Assembly (NCBI GenBank): GCA_028284365.1 | Contig: JANQRW010000038.1 | Span: 1 to 64,000 of the forward strand | From: Marinicella sp. | GTDB taxonomy: Bacteria; Pseudomonadota; Gammaproteobacteria; Xanthomonadales; Marinicellaceae | Reading direction: 5' to 3' | DNA length: 64,000 nucleotides | Shown here: positions 27,101 through 36,984 of the stretch, in pieces | How the letters are laid out: the number at the start of each line of letters is the position of its first letter | How positions within the stretch are numbered: the first letter of the stretch is position 1 | Made by a program: the position numbers and the translations under genes | Notes under the pieces: generated by a model | What the model was told of the DNA's origin: nothing | What the model saw: only the letters and a program-made list of their open reading frames with translations | Database searches by the model: none

Positions 27101-27188
27101 AACCAAGCCAATGAAAACCTATGAATGCGAAAGTATCACTGGTCACCATAACATTGACCAACATTTTTTCACCGGAGCAATTAAATGA
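24174..27188 (+). CDS. Secreted tandem amidohydrolase, first half degenerate, second half with metal ligands
   Basis: 1004 residues, signal peptide about 1-22. Two amidohydrolase-like units sit in series. In the first (about 35-440) the position of the metal-binding HxH reads 'GFINLDSDVG', with no histidines. In the second (about 560-970) the motif is intact ('GIIDEHAHIALLS'), further His are in 'ISCHSYVQ' and 'TFTHILEG', and a catalytic-type Asp in 'INSDSAEMSRR', followed by 'GSIKAGKDADLVLW' and 'VVKTMVDGVVYYD', the closing strand of the family. So only the C-terminal unit should be a hydrolase of cyclic amides, dipeptides or similar; the substrate is unknown. Its end overlaps the next gene by 4 bp. 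Confidence 0.85.
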   Translation: MKLKLKPFVLAALACSSSGQAASIPTDVINGNVDDRNTITALTNATIHLNADKTIEHATLLIQNDRILSIHAKSNHKALTNAVVKDYSGMHIYPGFINLDSDVGLPEPNKREPFKWGGPETINSTTKGAYNSNEAIKTSYDAAKHFSTDTKNNKKLRAAGFTNALSHRKDGIMRGTAVLSHLSDHPEELNMVVAKAAQHYSFDKGSSKQDYPISLMGSVALIRQTWLDAQWYKQQNEMHDFDLAAINANKSLPKIINTTNWQQTLLAKTIADEFGTDFVVKTSGDSYQNLAAIKASEQTLIVPLTKPKAPKINDELDAWNISYRDLKKWEVAPFNPALLEKEGIEFALVPDDSAKGLDTFLKDLRNAHQHGLSEKTALRAITAIPAKILNNSELGELNKGNFANFVVTTGPLLAEDTLIAETWAAGEPYTIKGLPVMNAGHYQLAYGNDLYEFNLMNEKGKLKLAAIDEEDELKYSIKTAGNFATLSISGDEVNHDLFGMIDNREFIAVDNGDWKLQKMGPVKNDKDAEQSKEKNNKDLPSIPSPFAAYGMLDIDDEDSVLIKNATVWTNEKDGILTNTDVLVVNGKIKSIGSDLSIGKNGRKIDGTGMHLTSGIIDEHAHIALLSVNDIAVNSSMVRMKDAINPHDVNIYRNLAGGVTAAQLLHGSANPIGGQSALVKLKWGVDHPEDLLIEGATGFIKFALGENVKRSRNQESIRYPLTRMGVEQVYRDAFTQALAYEKTWTDYNKLSSGAKKKTTAPRRDLVMEATLEVVNQERMISCHSYVQSEINMLMHVADDFGFNVNTFTHILEGYKVADKMKAHGVGASTFSDWWAFKWEVNYAIPYNAALMHNAGVVTAINSDSAEMSRRLNQEAAKSIKYGGLSEEEAWKLVTLNPAKLLHLDDRMGSIKAGKDADLVLWSENPLSIYAKVVKTMVDGVVYYDRDKQAEIEQMIADERSRLITLSKNSKGPKAPFKTKPMKTYECESITGHHNIDQHFFTGAIK

Positions 27189-28447
27189 ATAAAATAATCA
27201 CTTTAAGTCTGTTATTAATTAGCTTATCAGTACAGGCATTAACCCCTGCTCCCAGTAAAAAACCTGTTGATAAAATCTTTATCAATGCCAACATCCATGT
27301 AGGAAACGGCAAGGTTCTGAAAAATGCACAATTTGCAATTCAAGATGGCAAAATTGTTCGTGCTGGTCATTACAAAATGCCCTATACAGGTAAAGAAATT
27401 GACCTCAAAGGCAAACATATATATCCGGGTTTTATTTTAGCTAACACCAACTTGGGACTGGCTGAAATTGATGCTGTGAGGGCATCTATAGATGGAAAGG
27501 AAACTGGTCAACTTAACCCAAATGTACGCAGCATTGTTGCTTACAACACCGATTCTGAGCGCATTCCAACCATGAGGTTCAATGGCATTTTACTGGCTCA
27601 AACCACACCAACTGGTGGCTTGGTCAGCGGCACTTCGTCAGTCGTCCAGTTAGATGCTTGGAATTGGGAGGATGCTGCAATCAAAACAGACGATGCCTTG
27701 CATGTGAACTGGCCTGCTGAATGGGCGAATCGTTTTGATTGGACCACTTTCACCATGCAACTCAAACAAGACAAAAAATATCAGAAAAAAGTCGATGATA
27801 TCAAAAACCTATTCAAAGATGCTAAGAGTGACACTGGTAACAACAACGTCAAACTCAATGCGGTTAAACAGGTTCTGAATGGTAAAAAAAATGTTTTCAT
27901 ACACACCAACGATCCAAAAGCCATCATCGAAAGCATCCGCTATTTTCAATCTATTGGTGTTAAGCAACCCGTCTTGGTAACCGCCCAAGGTATCGAACCA
28001 GTGATTGACTTCATTAAAAAAGCTGACATTGGCGTGATTTTAACCTCAACACATGCCCTACCAGCCACCTCAGACAGTTCTATAGACAAAGCTTATGCTG
28101 TGGCAGGTAAATTGGACAATGCTGGTGTCCTGACTGCTTTAAGCTACCCTGGTTCAATGAGTTCAAGAAACCTGGCATTCACCGCTGGAACCACTGTTGC
28201 TTATGGTAATGATAAAGCGACCGCTCTGAGCATGATCACTCTGAACCCCGCTAAATTGTTGGGTATTGATGACGTATACGGGTCATTAGAAATTGGCAAA
28301 AGCGCCACTTTCTTTATCAGTGAAGGTGATGCTTTAGATATGCGCGGCAATATAATTCAAGAAGCTTACATTGATGGCAGACCGATAGAATTACACACGC
28401 GCCAACAAAAACTTTATGAAAGGTTCAAAGACAAGTATCAAAATTGA
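27185..28447 (+). CDS. Secreted amidohydrolase-like protein lacking metal ligands
   Basis: 420 residues, signal peptide about 1-18. It has the family's start ('INANIHVGNGKVLKNAQFAI', 'IYPGFI') and end ('LGIDDVYGSLEIGKSATFFI', 'IIQEAYIDGRPIEL'), but the HxH position reads 'ILANTNLG' and the Asp-His ligands are not recognisable. It parallels the degenerate first half of the preceding 1004-residue protein ('GMHIYPGFINLDSDVGL' against 'GKHIYPGFILANTNLGL'). It is likely a non-catalytic partner of that enzyme. ATGA overlap shows translational coupling. Confidence 0.8.
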   Translation: MNKIITLSLLLISLSVQALTPAPSKKPVDKIFINANIHVGNGKVLKNAQFAIQDGKIVRAGHYKMPYTGKEIDLKGKHIYPGFILANTNLGLAEIDAVRASIDGKETGQLNPNVRSIVAYNTDSERIPTMRFNGILLAQTTPTGGLVSGTSSVVQLDAWNWEDAAIKTDDALHVNWPAEWANRFDWTTFTMQLKQDKKYQKKVDDIKNLFKDAKSDTGNNNVKLNAVKQVLNGKKNVFIHTNDPKAIIESIRYFQSIGVKQPVLVTAQGIEPVIDFIKKADIGVILTSTHALPATSDSSIDKAYAVAGKLDNAGVLTALSYPGSMSSRNLAFTAGTTVAYGNDKATALSMITLNPAKLLGIDDVYGSLEIGKSATFFISEGDALDMRGNIIQEAYIDGRPIELHTRQQKLYERFKDKYQN

Positions 28448-28468
28448 TTATACTTTCTTCAAAGCACA

Positions 28469-28498
28469 AAAAAAAGGAGCCAAAAGACTCCTTTTTTT
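28469..28498. terminator. Bidirectional terminator between the amidohydrolase operon and ppiD
   Basis: AAAAAAAGGAG and CTCCTTTTTTT flank an 8-nt loop. T runs lie on both sides, so it can serve the + strand operon ending at 28447 and the minus strand ppiD ending at 28516. Confidence 0.75.
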
Positions 28499-28515
28499 GT
28501 TGGTAAAATAAATGA

Positions 28516-30420
28516 TCAATACTGACTGGCTTGGCTCAACAAATCTTCATTGATTACCACACTTGCAGCCTGCCTCAGTGCTTGAATCATCAACTGCTGT
28601 TCATTCGCTTTGATGTTGCGTACCAACTGGGCAGCTTCGGCATTTAAGTCTTCAATGCCCTCCAAATCAACCTCATTCACAGCCAATAGATTCACTACAA
28701 CAGCATCCGAACCATTACCGTCAAGTACATGAATTGAATGCTCACCTTCAACAGGTCTTCCTAAACCAAACACGCCTTGTACCAAATTAAACGGCAAGCT
28801 GGAACCAGTTCGGGTAACAGCCTCATCAGATAACAGTTCCAATTCTTGATCAACAGCAACATCAGCCAATTTCTGTTCTGAATTTTTCACCTGTTCTACA
28901 ATCTCTGTTGCCAGAGCTCTGGCTTCATCAGCTGCTTTTTGGTCAGTTAAAACTGTTGTAATTGATTCTTTTACTTCTTCCAAAGGTTTTAAAACCGCCG
29001 GCTTCAACTCATTCATATGTAAAAATGCAACATGGGTGTCAGTGATGTTGATTAAATCAGAATTAAGCGTGCCCTCTTTCACATTGGTTGAGTACGCTGC
29101 TTCTAAAAAGTCTGGATTCGCTGCTATACCTTCACCCCCACTACGCGTAAAGAATTCAGTAGTCTTTAGCTCATAACCAGTGGTTTCTGCCACTTGCTCC
29201 AAACCACTTTGTGCATCCAGCACCAATTCTGCTAAACGACTCGCTTCATCCAGAAATTGGGTTTCTGCTTTAGTGGCTTGTAAAGCTTGAACAATATCAG
29301 CTTTTACAGCTTCGAATACTTTTATTTCAGGGGCTTTGATTTCATTCAATTGAATGATGTGATAACCAAATTGAGTCTTAACAGGTTCAGAAATGGTATT
29401 AACCTCCATAGCGAACAAAGCATCATCAAATTCTGGCACCATATCCTCAGGTGAAACCCAGCCTAAATCGCCACCGCTGGCTGCTGAACCGAGGTCTTGA
29501 GAATAGGTTTCTGCCAAAACTGCAAAGTCTTCTCCGGCTGTTAACTTATCTTGAATTTCTTTTAAAGTGGCTTCGGCACCCTCATCATCATTAACTAATA
29601 TATGTGCAGCCTTACGTTGTTCACGCTGGCCATATCCATCCTTGTTGTCTTCATAGTACTGTAGCGCTTCAGCTTCATCAATCTCGATTCCTGAGGCCAC
29701 ATCATCAGCTTTTAACTCAATGTAATTAACTGATAACATTTCTTGAGTCATATACTGGACAGAATTATCTTGGTAGTAGGTTTCTATTTCTGCATCTGTC
29801 ACTTCAACACTGTCTTTAAACTGATCAGGTGACACAGTAATGTATTCAATGCTGCGAGTTTGCTTGTTCAACATTGCCATTTTCTTAGATTCTGCCGGAG
29901 TAATAAATGATGATTGGTCAAACATTCCATAAACTACTTGGGTGGCTTGCTCATCTGCTAATTTAGCTTGCAGGGCCTGTGCCGATTGATTTGTTTGAGC
30001 TAAAAATGCCGCATACAGTGATTTATCAAAATTACCATTTTCATCTTTAAATGCAGGAGCTTGTTCAATCGCTTCACGCAACTCTTGTGCAGTAACTGCA
30101 TAACCGTTTTCATGAGCCACTTGGCGCAACAATTTATTGTTAATCATTGATTCCAAATAATTCCTTCGCAATATGGGTGAATCAAAATAACTGGGATCAA
30201 AACCTTCCCCAAATTGTTGTAACATACTTTGTCTATAGTTAGCAAAGCCAGATGTGTATTCTGAAAAAGATATGACCTCTCCGTTGACTGTGGCTAAATC
30301 ATCACTTCCTGATTGACTGAAATAATCGCCAACACCCCATAAGGCAAATGCCATAATCAATAAACCCATGACAATAGTCATGAACCAACCTGAAGATTTT
30401 TTTCTTATCCAAGTTATCAT
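28516..30420 (-). CDS. ppiD: Periplasmic folding chaperone PpiD (parvulin-type, SurA_N)
   Basis: 634 residues, the usual PpiD length. One N-terminal membrane helix (about 11-31, 'FMTIVMGLLIMAFALWGV') places the rest in the periplasm. The SurA N-terminal domain follows ('VNGEVISFSEY', 'LLRQVAHENGYAVTAQELRE'), then one parvulin domain at about 268-365 ('RKAAHILVNDD', 'GGDLGWVSPEDMVPEFDDAL', 'TQFGYHIIQL'), and a C-terminal helical part. PpiD sits at the Sec translocon and assists newly exported proteins. It is downstream of hupB and two tRNA genes, the classic lon-hupB-ppiD order. Confidence 0.95.
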   Translation of the reverse strand: MITWIRKKSSGWFMTIVMGLLIMAFALWGVGDYFSQSGSDDLATVNGEVISFSEYTSGFANYRQSMLQQFGEGFDPSYFDSPILRRNYLESMINNKLLRQVAHENGYAVTAQELREAIEQAPAFKDENGNFDKSLYAAFLAQTNQSAQALQAKLADEQATQVVYGMFDQSSFITPAESKKMAMLNKQTRSIEYITVSPDQFKDSVEVTDAEIETYYQDNSVQYMTQEMLSVNYIELKADDVASGIEIDEAEALQYYEDNKDGYGQREQRKAAHILVNDDEGAEATLKEIQDKLTAGEDFAVLAETYSQDLGSAASGGDLGWVSPEDMVPEFDDALFAMEVNTISEPVKTQFGYHIIQLNEIKAPEIKVFEAVKADIVQALQATKAETQFLDEASRLAELVLDAQSGLEQVAETTGYELKTTEFFTRSGGEGIAANPDFLEAAYSTNVKEGTLNSDLINITDTHVAFLHMNELKPAVLKPLEEVKESITTVLTDQKAADEARALATEIVEQVKNSEQKLADVAVDQELELLSDEAVTRTGSSLPFNLVQGVFGLGRPVEGEHSIHVLDGNGSDAVVVNLLAVNEVDLEGIEDLNAEAAQLVRNIKANEQQLMIQALRQAASVVINEDLLSQASQY

Positions 30421-30528
30421 AGTTTTCCACTCATGAAATAATTTCTAGTTTGACAGAACAAGTATACAGAACATTAACTCGCCTTTAATGTCAATTCATC
30501 AGAGCCAAGCTCTTTTTTATTAAAAAAA

Positions 30529-30551
30529 AAGGGTGTCTTAATGACACCCTT
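30529..30551 (-). terminator. Terminator of the hupB/tRNA transcript
   Basis: AAGGGTGTC (30529-30537) pairs perfectly with GACACCCTT (30543-30551) around 5 nt. On the minus strand the hairpin runs straight into a T tract, just after tRNA-Asp. Confidence 0.88.
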
Positions 30552-30559
30552 CTCTTATA

Positions 30560-30636
30560 TGGCGGAGCGGACGGGACTCGAACCCGCGACCCCCGGCGTG
30601 ACAGGCCGGTATTCTAACCAACTGAACTACCGCTCC
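30560..30636 (-). tRNA. tRNA-Asp (GTC)
   Basis: 77 nt with encoded CCA. Acceptor GGAGCGG/CCGCTCC, anticodon GTC in CCTGTCACG, T arm GGGTTCGAGTCCC. Six bp before it on the same strand lies tRNA-Val. Confidence 0.95.
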
Positions 30637-30642
30637 GAATCT

Positions 30643-30718
30643 TGGTGGGTGCTGAGGGGATCGAACCCCCGACCCTCGCCTTGTAAGGGCGATGCTCTCC
30701 CAGCTGAGCTAAGCACCC
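30643..30718 (-). tRNA. tRNA-Val (TAC)
   Basis: 76 nt with encoded CCA. Acceptor GGGTGCT, anticodon TAC in CTTACAAG, T arm GGGTTCGATCCCC. Lies between hupB and tRNA-Asp and probably shares their transcript. Confidence 0.95.
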
Positions 30719-30731
30719 AGATTCAGGGGCG

Positions 30732-31004
30732 TTAGTTTACAGCGTCTTTTAATGCTTTACCAGCTTTAAATGATGGAATTTTTGCTGCAGGAATTTGGAT
30801 GGTATCACCAGTTCTTGGGTTACGACCTTGTCTGGCTGCACGCTCTTTAACTGCGAAAGTACCAAAACCAACAAAAGTTAATTTGTCGCCTTTTTTTAAA
30901 GATTCTGTGATAGTTCCTACAACAGCATCAAAGCAGTCAGCAGCAGTTGATTGAGATACGTTAGCACTGTCAGCAACAGCTTTGATAAAATCTTGTTTTT
31001 TCAT
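30732..31004 (-). CDS. hupB: DNA-binding protein HU (beta type)
   Basis: 90 residues from the ATG at 31004, which has AAAGGAG in front; a longer frame upstream is not needed. It carries the HU signature '[20 protein letters not shown]' (in pieces about 46-61) and '[20 protein letters not shown]' at the end. HU bends and compacts DNA as a dimer. The place right after lon is the usual one for hupB in gammaproteobacteria. The 241-bp spacer to lon probably holds its own promoter; a TACAAT -10-like box lies at 31062-31067 (complement). Confidence 0.96.
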   Translation of the reverse strand: MKKQDFIKAVADSANVSQSTAADCFDAVVGTITESLKKGDKLTFVGFGTFAVKERAARQGRNPRTGDTIQIPAAKIPSFKAGKALKDAVN

Positions 31005-31245
31005 TCTAAATCTCCTTTGTTTAGTGATTGTAATTAAATGACACAACGTCAAGAAAGGCGCATTGTATAACAGTTTGCGCGTGTTTTGCTAATAAAATTT
31101 TAATATTTTTTCACCCTTAATATTTCACAGAAATACTAAGCATAGCTGATAAAAAGAAGCAAGGGTTTTATGTGAATTTGAAAGTGGAAATCCATTACAA
31201 AATATGGAACTAATTTGTTAAGTAAAAGCCATTAAGTATTCATAC

Positions 31246-33648
31246 TTAATGACTTTTCTCATTAGCCATGTTTGCTTCGTTTTTAATCAGTTCAACATTT
31301 TTTGAGTTCTCGGCAATGCTTTCAACTGGCTTAATTTTTTGTGACAATGCCAGAGTCAGCACCTCATCAATCCATTCAACAGGAATTATTTTCAATTTTT
31401 TAGTGATTTGTTCAGGTAATTCCATTAAATTTTTTTCATTTTCTTTAGGAATGATCACTGTCTTTATACCACCACGAAGTGCGGCCAGTAATTTTTCTTT
31501 CAATCCTCCTATTGCCAATACACGCCCTCGCAAAGTAATTTCACCAGTCATTGCAATGGTAGATTTAATGGGGTTATTGCTCAATGCTGAAACCAGTGCT
31601 GTACACATACCAATCCCAGCACTTGGGCCATCTTTTGGTGTGGCCCCTTCTGGGACATGAACATGTATGTCATATTTGCTGAATTTAGAAACATCGATAC
31701 CAAACAATGCGGCTCTGGATTTAACTACAGATAATGCGGCTTGAATTGATTCTTTCATCACATCACCTAAATGACCAGTCAAATTCAACTTGCCATTACC
31801 TGAATAAACCGCGGCTTCAATTTGTAACAAATCACCACCCACTTCTGTCCATGCCAAACCAGTGGCTATACCAACTTCATCGGCTTTTTCTGCCACCCCA
31901 AAACTGACTTTTCTGACACCCAGAAAATCGTTTAAGTTTTTAACAGAAACACTGATTGATTTGATGCTCTCATCGGTCAGTAACTGCTTAACAGCTTTTC
32001 TTGAAATTTTAGCAATTTCTCGTTCCAAATTTCTGACACCAGATTCACGGGTGTAATACCTAACAATGTCTTTAATTGCAGCTTTAGATAGTTTTACTTC
32101 TGATTTTTTCAAACCATGCGCTTTTAATTGTTTTGGCAAAAGATACCTAACTGCTATCTCAATTTTTTCTTCTTCTGTGTAACCAGGAATTCGAATAATT
32201 TCCATGCGGTCACGTAAAGGAGCCGGAATGTTCAGTGAATTGGCGGTCGCAATAAACATCACTTCTGACAAATCAAAATCCACCTCTAAATAATGATCCG
32301 TGAAATTAGCATTCTGTTCTGGGTCCAGAACTTCTAGCAACGCAGCAGCAGGATCGCCTCTAAAGTCACGAGACATTTTGTCCAACTCATCCAATATCAT
32401 CACAGGATTACATTTTTTGGTTTTGGCAATATTTTGAATCACCCTGCCTGGCATAGAACCAATATAGGTGCGTCTGTGGCCACGAATTTCTGATTCATCT
32501 GAAACTCCACCTAAAGAGAAACGGCTGAATTTACGGTTGGTGGCTTTGGCTATGGATTTACCCAGCGATGTTTTACCAACTCCCGGTGGCCCAACCAAAC
32601 ACATGATTGCCCCTTTCATCTTTGGGGTTCTTTGTTGTACGGCCAAGTATTCAAGAATACGTTCTTTAATTTCATCCAGTCCATAATGGTCTTCATCCAA
32701 TACTTTCTTGGCATAGGCTAAATCAAGTTTTAAATCACTGCGCTGTTGCCAAGGCAAACCCAAGATGGTATCTAAATAGTTACGTACAACGGTGGCCTCA
32801 GCTGACATCGGAGACATCATCTGTAATTTCTTGAATTCAGTATCAACTTTCTCACGTGCTGATTCAGACAACTGTGTTTCTGCTATTTTCTTTTCTAAAT
32901 CTGCGAACTCAGAATTAGATTCATCAATATCAGTCAATTCTTTCTTAATGGCTTTCATTTGCTCATTAAGGTAATACTCACGTTGATTTTTTTCTATCTG
33001 TCCTTTAACTCGGCCCCGAATTTTTTTCTCCATGACTATCAACTCAAGCTCCGCCTCAATCATAGCCAATATATGCTCTAAACGCTCTTTCTCATCAAGC
33101 ATTTCCAGAAGGCGTTGTTTTTCTTGGTGTTTAATAACCAAATGTGCAGCAATGGTGTCCGTCAACTTTGCTAAACTTTCAATGTTGCTGATGTTATTCG
33201 TGATTTCTTTAGGGATCTTTTTGTGCTTACGAACATAATCTCTAAAACGCTCTTTCAAAGCACGTCTTAAAGCTGTACTTTCACTGTCATCTATACTTTT
33301 AGAATTTAATAGTTCAGTATAACTTGCCTTAAAATAAGTGGTATCCTCTAAATCACTGATGCGAACGCGAACTTTACCCTCAATCAATACTTTATGAGTG
33401 CCATCCTGGAGTTTCACCATTTGTAAAATTGAAGACAAAGTACCAATTTCAAATACATCATCGGCCTTTGGGTCATCAATTTCTGAGTGCTTTTGAGCAA
33501 CCAACACCACCGGCGAGTTGGTTTTCATCGCATTCTCCAATGCCAATACCGATTTTTCCCGGCCAACGAATAATGGCACAACCATACCAGGGAAAATAAC
33601 CACATCTCGCAGTGGTAATACGGATGATTTTTCTTGTGGGTTTATCAT
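31246..33648 (-). CDS. lon: ATP-dependent protease Lon
   Basis: 800 residues. The N-terminal substrate-recognition domain ('LPLRDVVIFPGMVVPLFVGR'), coiled-coil region, AAA+ module with Walker A 'GPPGVGKTSLGKS' (about 356-368) and Walker B 'MILDELDKM', and the C-terminal protease domain with the catalytic Ser in 'KDGPSAGIGM' and the partner Lys in the following 'TLRGRVLAIGGLKEKLLAA' are all present. It degrades damaged and regulatory proteins. The ATG lies only 6 bp after the clpX stop and has no clear SD, so its translation may depend on coupling to clpX. Confidence 0.97.
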   Translation of the reverse strand: MINPQEKSSVLPLRDVVIFPGMVVPLFVGREKSVLALENAMKTNSPVVLVAQKHSEIDDPKADDVFEIGTLSSILQMVKLQDGTHKVLIEGKVRVRISDLEDTTYFKASYTELLNSKSIDDSESTALRRALKERFRDYVRKHKKIPKEITNNISNIESLAKLTDTIAAHLVIKHQEKQRLLEMLDEKERLEHILAMIEAELELIVMEKKIRGRVKGQIEKNQREYYLNEQMKAIKKELTDIDESNSEFADLEKKIAETQLSESAREKVDTEFKKLQMMSPMSAEATVVRNYLDTILGLPWQQRSDLKLDLAYAKKVLDEDHYGLDEIKERILEYLAVQQRTPKMKGAIMCLVGPPGVGKTSLGKSIAKATNRKFSRFSLGGVSDESEIRGHRRTYIGSMPGRVIQNIAKTKKCNPVMILDELDKMSRDFRGDPAAALLEVLDPEQNANFTDHYLEVDFDLSEVMFIATANSLNIPAPLRDRMEIIRIPGYTEEEKIEIAVRYLLPKQLKAHGLKKSEVKLSKAAIKDIVRYYTRESGVRNLEREIAKISRKAVKQLLTDESIKSISVSVKNLNDFLGVRKVSFGVAEKADEVGIATGLAWTEVGGDLLQIEAAVYSGNGKLNLTGHLGDVMKESIQAALSVVKSRAALFGIDVSKFSKYDIHVHVPEGATPKDGPSAGIGMCTALVSALSNNPIKSTIAMTGEITLRGRVLAIGGLKEKLLAALRGGIKTVIIPKENEKNLMELPEQITKKLKIIPVEWIDEVLTLALSQKIKPVESIAENSKNVELIKNEANMANEKSH

Positions 33649-33654
33649 ATTTTT

Positions 33655-34914
33655 TTAATCAGTCTGTTGATTGGCAATTTTGCCATAAACTAAATAGGGT
33701 TTATTTCCATCTTCTATTACTGCTCGATCAATAACAACTTTTTCAATGTTTTCCTGATCGGGCAATTCATACATTATGTCAAGCAGTGCTGATTCCATAA
33801 TGGTTCTCAAACCCCGTGCTCCGGTTTTCCGCGCCAATGCCAATTTCGCAATGGCATCATATGCATCTTCCCTGATCTCTAATTCAACACTCTCCATATC
33901 AAAGAGCCTCATAAACTGTTTAGATATGGCATTTTTGGGCTCTTTTAAAATTCTAATTAAAGCATTTTCGTCCAAACGCTCCAAAGTAGCTGAAACCGGT
34001 AAACGACCAACAAACTCCGGAATCAATCCATATTTCACTAAATCATCTGATTCAAGACCTTTGAAAATCGCCAGTTCGGCATCGTTTTCAAGTTTAGATG
34101 AAACTTCTGCTGAAAAACCAATACCAGTTTTAACCGAACGTTCTTGAATGATTCTTTCCAAACCAGAGAATGCGCCACCACAAATAAACAATATATTTTT
34201 AGTGTTTACTTGCAGGAACTCTTGTTGTGGATGCTTGCGACCACCCTGAGGTGGAATTGAAGCGACTGTACCTTCAATCAATTTCAATAAAGCTTGTTGT
34301 ACACCTTCACCTGAAACATCTCGGGTAATCGAAGGATTCTCAGATTTGCGCGATACTTTATCAATTTCATCAATGTAAATGATACCTGATTCAGCTTTAT
34401 CTACATCATAATCACAGTTTTGTAATAATTTCTGAATGATGTTTTCCACATCTTCACCCACATAACCAGCTTCTGTTAAGGTCGTGGCATCAGCGATGGT
34501 GAAAGGTACATTTAAAATTCTGGCTAAAGTTTCAGCCAATAAAGTTTTACCTGATCCGGTTGGACCAACAAGTAAAATATTGGATTTTGATAACTCAACT
34601 TCTTCTGCTTCAGCATGATTAGAACGAATGCGTTTGTAGTGATTATATACCGCAACGGCCAAAACCTTTTTCGCGGTTTCTTGACCAATCACATATTCAT
34701 TAAGTAACTCATGAATCCTTTTTGGTGTCGGTAAATCTTCCAAACTCTCAGTCAAACTGTCTTCCATTTCATCACGGATGATTTCGTTACATAAATCAAC
34801 ACATTCATCACAGATAAAGACGCTCGGCCCTGCAATCAATTTAGTTACTTCTTGTTGGCTTTTACCGCAAAAACTGCAATGTTTGACTTCTTCTAAGCTT
34901 TTGTTTTCACTCAT
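33655..34914 (-). CDS. clpX: ATP-dependent Clp protease, ATP-binding subunit ClpX
   Basis: 419 residues. The N-terminal C4 zinc domain (CSFC...CDEC, about 13-38), Walker A '[10 protein letters not shown]', Walker B 'IIYIDEIDK', the pore loop 'GYVGEDV' and '[20 protein letters not shown]' are all in place. ClpX unfolds substrates, including ssrA-tagged proteins from the tmRNA at 7.5 kb, and feeds them to ClpP. It is flanked by clpP (158 bp upstream) and lon (6 bp downstream). Confidence 0.97.
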   Translation of the reverse strand: MSENKSLEEVKHCSFCGKSQQEVTKLIAGPSVFICDECVDLCNEIIRDEMEDSLTESLEDLPTPKRIHELLNEYVIGQETAKKVLAVAVYNHYKRIRSNHAEAEEVELSKSNILLVGPTGSGKTLLAETLARILNVPFTIADATTLTEAGYVGEDVENIIQKLLQNCDYDVDKAESGIIYIDEIDKVSRKSENPSITRDVSGEGVQQALLKLIEGTVASIPPQGGRKHPQQEFLQVNTKNILFICGGAFSGLERIIQERSVKTGIGFSAEVSSKLENDAELAIFKGLESDDLVKYGLIPEFVGRLPVSATLERLDENALIRILKEPKNAISKQFMRLFDMESVELEIREDAYDAIAKLALARKTGARGLRTIMESALLDIMYELPDQENIEKVVIDRAVIEDGNKPYLVYGKIANQQTD

Positions 34915-35072
34915 TTAGTAAATCTTAGTTAAATTGTAATAAAGACATCATACAAAAATTGTATGGCTGTGCCTATAGCATAAGCACTAATTTTATGGAT
35001 ATGAAGGTAATATAAGGATAATGAGCTGTTATTCAAGGTTGATAACAGCTCAAGTGACATGATTTGTAATGT

Positions 35073-35654
35073 TTAACGGGCGTCAATAACCTGATCGATT
35101 AAACCATAATCTTTGGCTTCTTCAGCACTTAAAAAATGATCACGATTGGTGTCTTTTTTAATCTTTTCAACTGTTTGCCCTGAGTGCTTAGCAGTCAATT
35201 CATTCATTCTCTGTTTAAGTTTCAAAATCTCTCTGGCTTGAATATCGATGTCTGAGGCTTGACCTTGAAAACCACCGGAAGGTTGATGAATCATCACTCT
35301 TGAGTTGGGTAAAGCAAAACGTTTTCCTGGCGCACCAGCATTCAATAAAAAAGCCCCCATACTGGCGGCCTGACCAATACACATGGTGCTGACATCTGGC
35401 TTAATGAATTGCATGGTATCGTACACAGACATGCCAGCGGTAACCACACCACCAGGACTGTTGATGTATAAGCTGATATCTTTATCGGGATTTTCTGCTT
35501 CTAAAAACAACAATTGTGCCACCACTAAATTAGCCATGTGATCTTCAACTTGACCAACCATAAAGATGATGCGTTCTTTAAGCAATCTTGAATAAATATC
35601 AAAAGAACGCTCCCCGCGAGCTGTTCTCTCTATCACCATTGGCACTAAATTCAT
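35073..35654 (-). CDS. clpP: ATP-dependent Clp protease proteolytic subunit ClpP
   Basis: 193 residues if begun at the ATG at 35654, which has GAGGAAG just upstream and gives the usual N-terminus '[20 protein letters not shown]'. An ATG seven codons earlier (35675) lacks an SD. The triad is visible: Ser in '[11 protein letters not shown]', His in 'VMIHQPSGG', and Asp in the following '[10 protein letters not shown]' region. It forms the 14-mer protease core used by ClpX. It begins 5-26 bp after the tig stop, so tig and clpP are likely co-transcribed. Confidence 0.96.
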   Translation of the reverse strand: MNLVPMVIERTARGERSFDIYSRLLKERIIFMVGQVEDHMANLVVAQLLFLEAENPDKDISLYINSPGGVVTAGMSVYDTMQFIKPDVSTMCIGQAASMGAFLLNAGAPGKRFALPNSRVMIHQPSGGFQGQASDIDIQAREILKLKQRMNELTAKHSGQTVEKIKKDTNRDHFLSAEEAKDYGLIDQVIDAR

Positions 35655-35679
35655 TGCTTCCTCAATATGTTTCATAACA

Positions 35680-36984
35680 TTAAGCCGCTGGTTTCATAAT
35701 ATCATCAAAAGATTTTTTCTTTTCTTTGATATCAACTTTTGATTCAACCCACTCCATGACTTGTAACTCAATTACATTTTGCTCAACGCTGGCCATCAAA
35801 TCCTGATTTTGGTAATACATTTGAATCACTTCTTGTGGCTGTTCAAATGTTTGCGCTATTTCATTAATTTGTTCACGAACTTTGGCAAAATCAGTTTTGA
35901 TGTCTTCTTTTTTTGCGATGTCCTGAATGATCAAAGTGTTAAGGATTCTCTCTTTGGCAGCATCAACAAATTCACTTGCATCACGCAATGGTGCATCTGC
36001 TTGGCCCATTTGCTTAGCTCTTTGTTGTTCTTGTTGAGCCATGTATTGACTTTCTTTGTTAACCATCGATTCTGGCAACAATGTGTCTTTACATGCTTTT
36101 CTTAATCCTTCTAGAGCTTGGGTTTTAAAAGTATTATTCACGGTTTGTGACAACTCTCTTTCCAAATTTTTCTTGATGTCACTTCGAAAATCTTCTTCTT
36201 GACCACTTTCGATACCAAAAGACTTGATAAATTCCTCATCAACTTTAGGTAGTTTTGGCTTTCTGACATCGGTTATTTCGAAGTTCATTTTGGCATTTTT
36301 GCCAGCCAATTCAGCCACGTTAAAATCCTCTGGAAAATCCAACTCCAAATCAGCGGACTCTTTAGTTTTTAAACCAATAACTGCATCTTTCAAAGCTGTA
36401 GGAATTTTACTTTCTCCCAATAAAATACCCATCTTTTCAGTTCCTTCAGCCGGGTAAGTAACACCTTTACCTTTCGCACTGTATTCAATGGTCACCAAGT
36501 CATTATTGGCTATTTTTCCTTTACTTTCTTTCCAGTCCTGTTTTTGTTTTTGTAAATTTTTAATCATGCCATCAATGTCTTTATCAGTCACTTCAGCAAC
36601 AATCTTTTCTACTTTCAATTTGTCAAAGTCGATGCTTGGTATTTCAGGCATCAACTCAATTTTGGCCTGAAATTCAAAACCACCGTTGTCAGTATCATCA
36701 GCCTTAGTTACCTCAGGTGCCGCAATAATTTCTAATTCGTTGTCTTTGATTGCTTTTTCAATTGAGTCCTGCATCATTTGGCCTAAAACTTCTTGCCGAG
36801 CATGCTGACCAAATCGTTGCTTCAAAATATTTTTTGGTACACGACCCCGTCTAAAACCTTTCAAACGAACTTCCTTACCCAGTTCAACCAGTTTTTTATC
36901 AACTTGTGACTGAATGTCATTGGCTTCTAAGGCAATATTTACCAAGCGTTCTAAACCCTCAGATTGATCAATTGAGATTTGCAT
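35680..36984 (-). CDS. tig: Trigger factor (ribosome-bound chaperone)
   Basis: 434 residues, normal length. The ribosome-docking motif '[17 protein letters not shown]' is near residues 43-59, followed by the FKBP-type PPIase domain (about 160-245, '[14 protein letters not shown]') and the long helical C-terminal chaperone arms. It is the first chaperone met by nascent chains. GGAG stands seven bases before the ATG. It opens the tig-clpP-clpX-lon-hupB block. Confidence 0.96.
   Translation of the reverse strand: MQISIDQSEGLERLVNIALEANDIQSQVDKKLVELGKEVRLKGFRRGRVPKNILKQRFGQHARQEVLGQMMQDSIEKAIKDNELEIIAAPEVTKADDTDNGGFEFQAKIELMPEIPSIDFDKLKVEKIVAEVTDKDIDGMIKNLQKQKQDWKESKGKIANNDLVTIEYSAKGKGVTYPAEGTEKMGILLGESKIPTALKDAVIGLKTKESADLELDFPEDFNVAELAGKNAKMNFEITDVRKPKLPKVDEEFIKSFGIESGQEEDFRSDIKKNLERELSQTVNNTFKTQALEGLRKACKDTLLPESMVNKESQYMAQQEQQRAKQMGQADAPLRDASEFVDAAKERILNTLIIQDIAKKEDIKTDFAKVREQINEIAQTFEQPQEVIQMYYQNQDLMASVEQNVIELQVMEWVESKVDIKEKKKSFDDIMKPAA

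Noticed and set aside
30541-30735. Frame with 'TGLEPATPGVTGRYSNQLNY'
   Set aside because: This familiar string is the translation of the reverse of tRNA genes (Asp and Val), a known false protein. The same applies to frames at 37060-37647.
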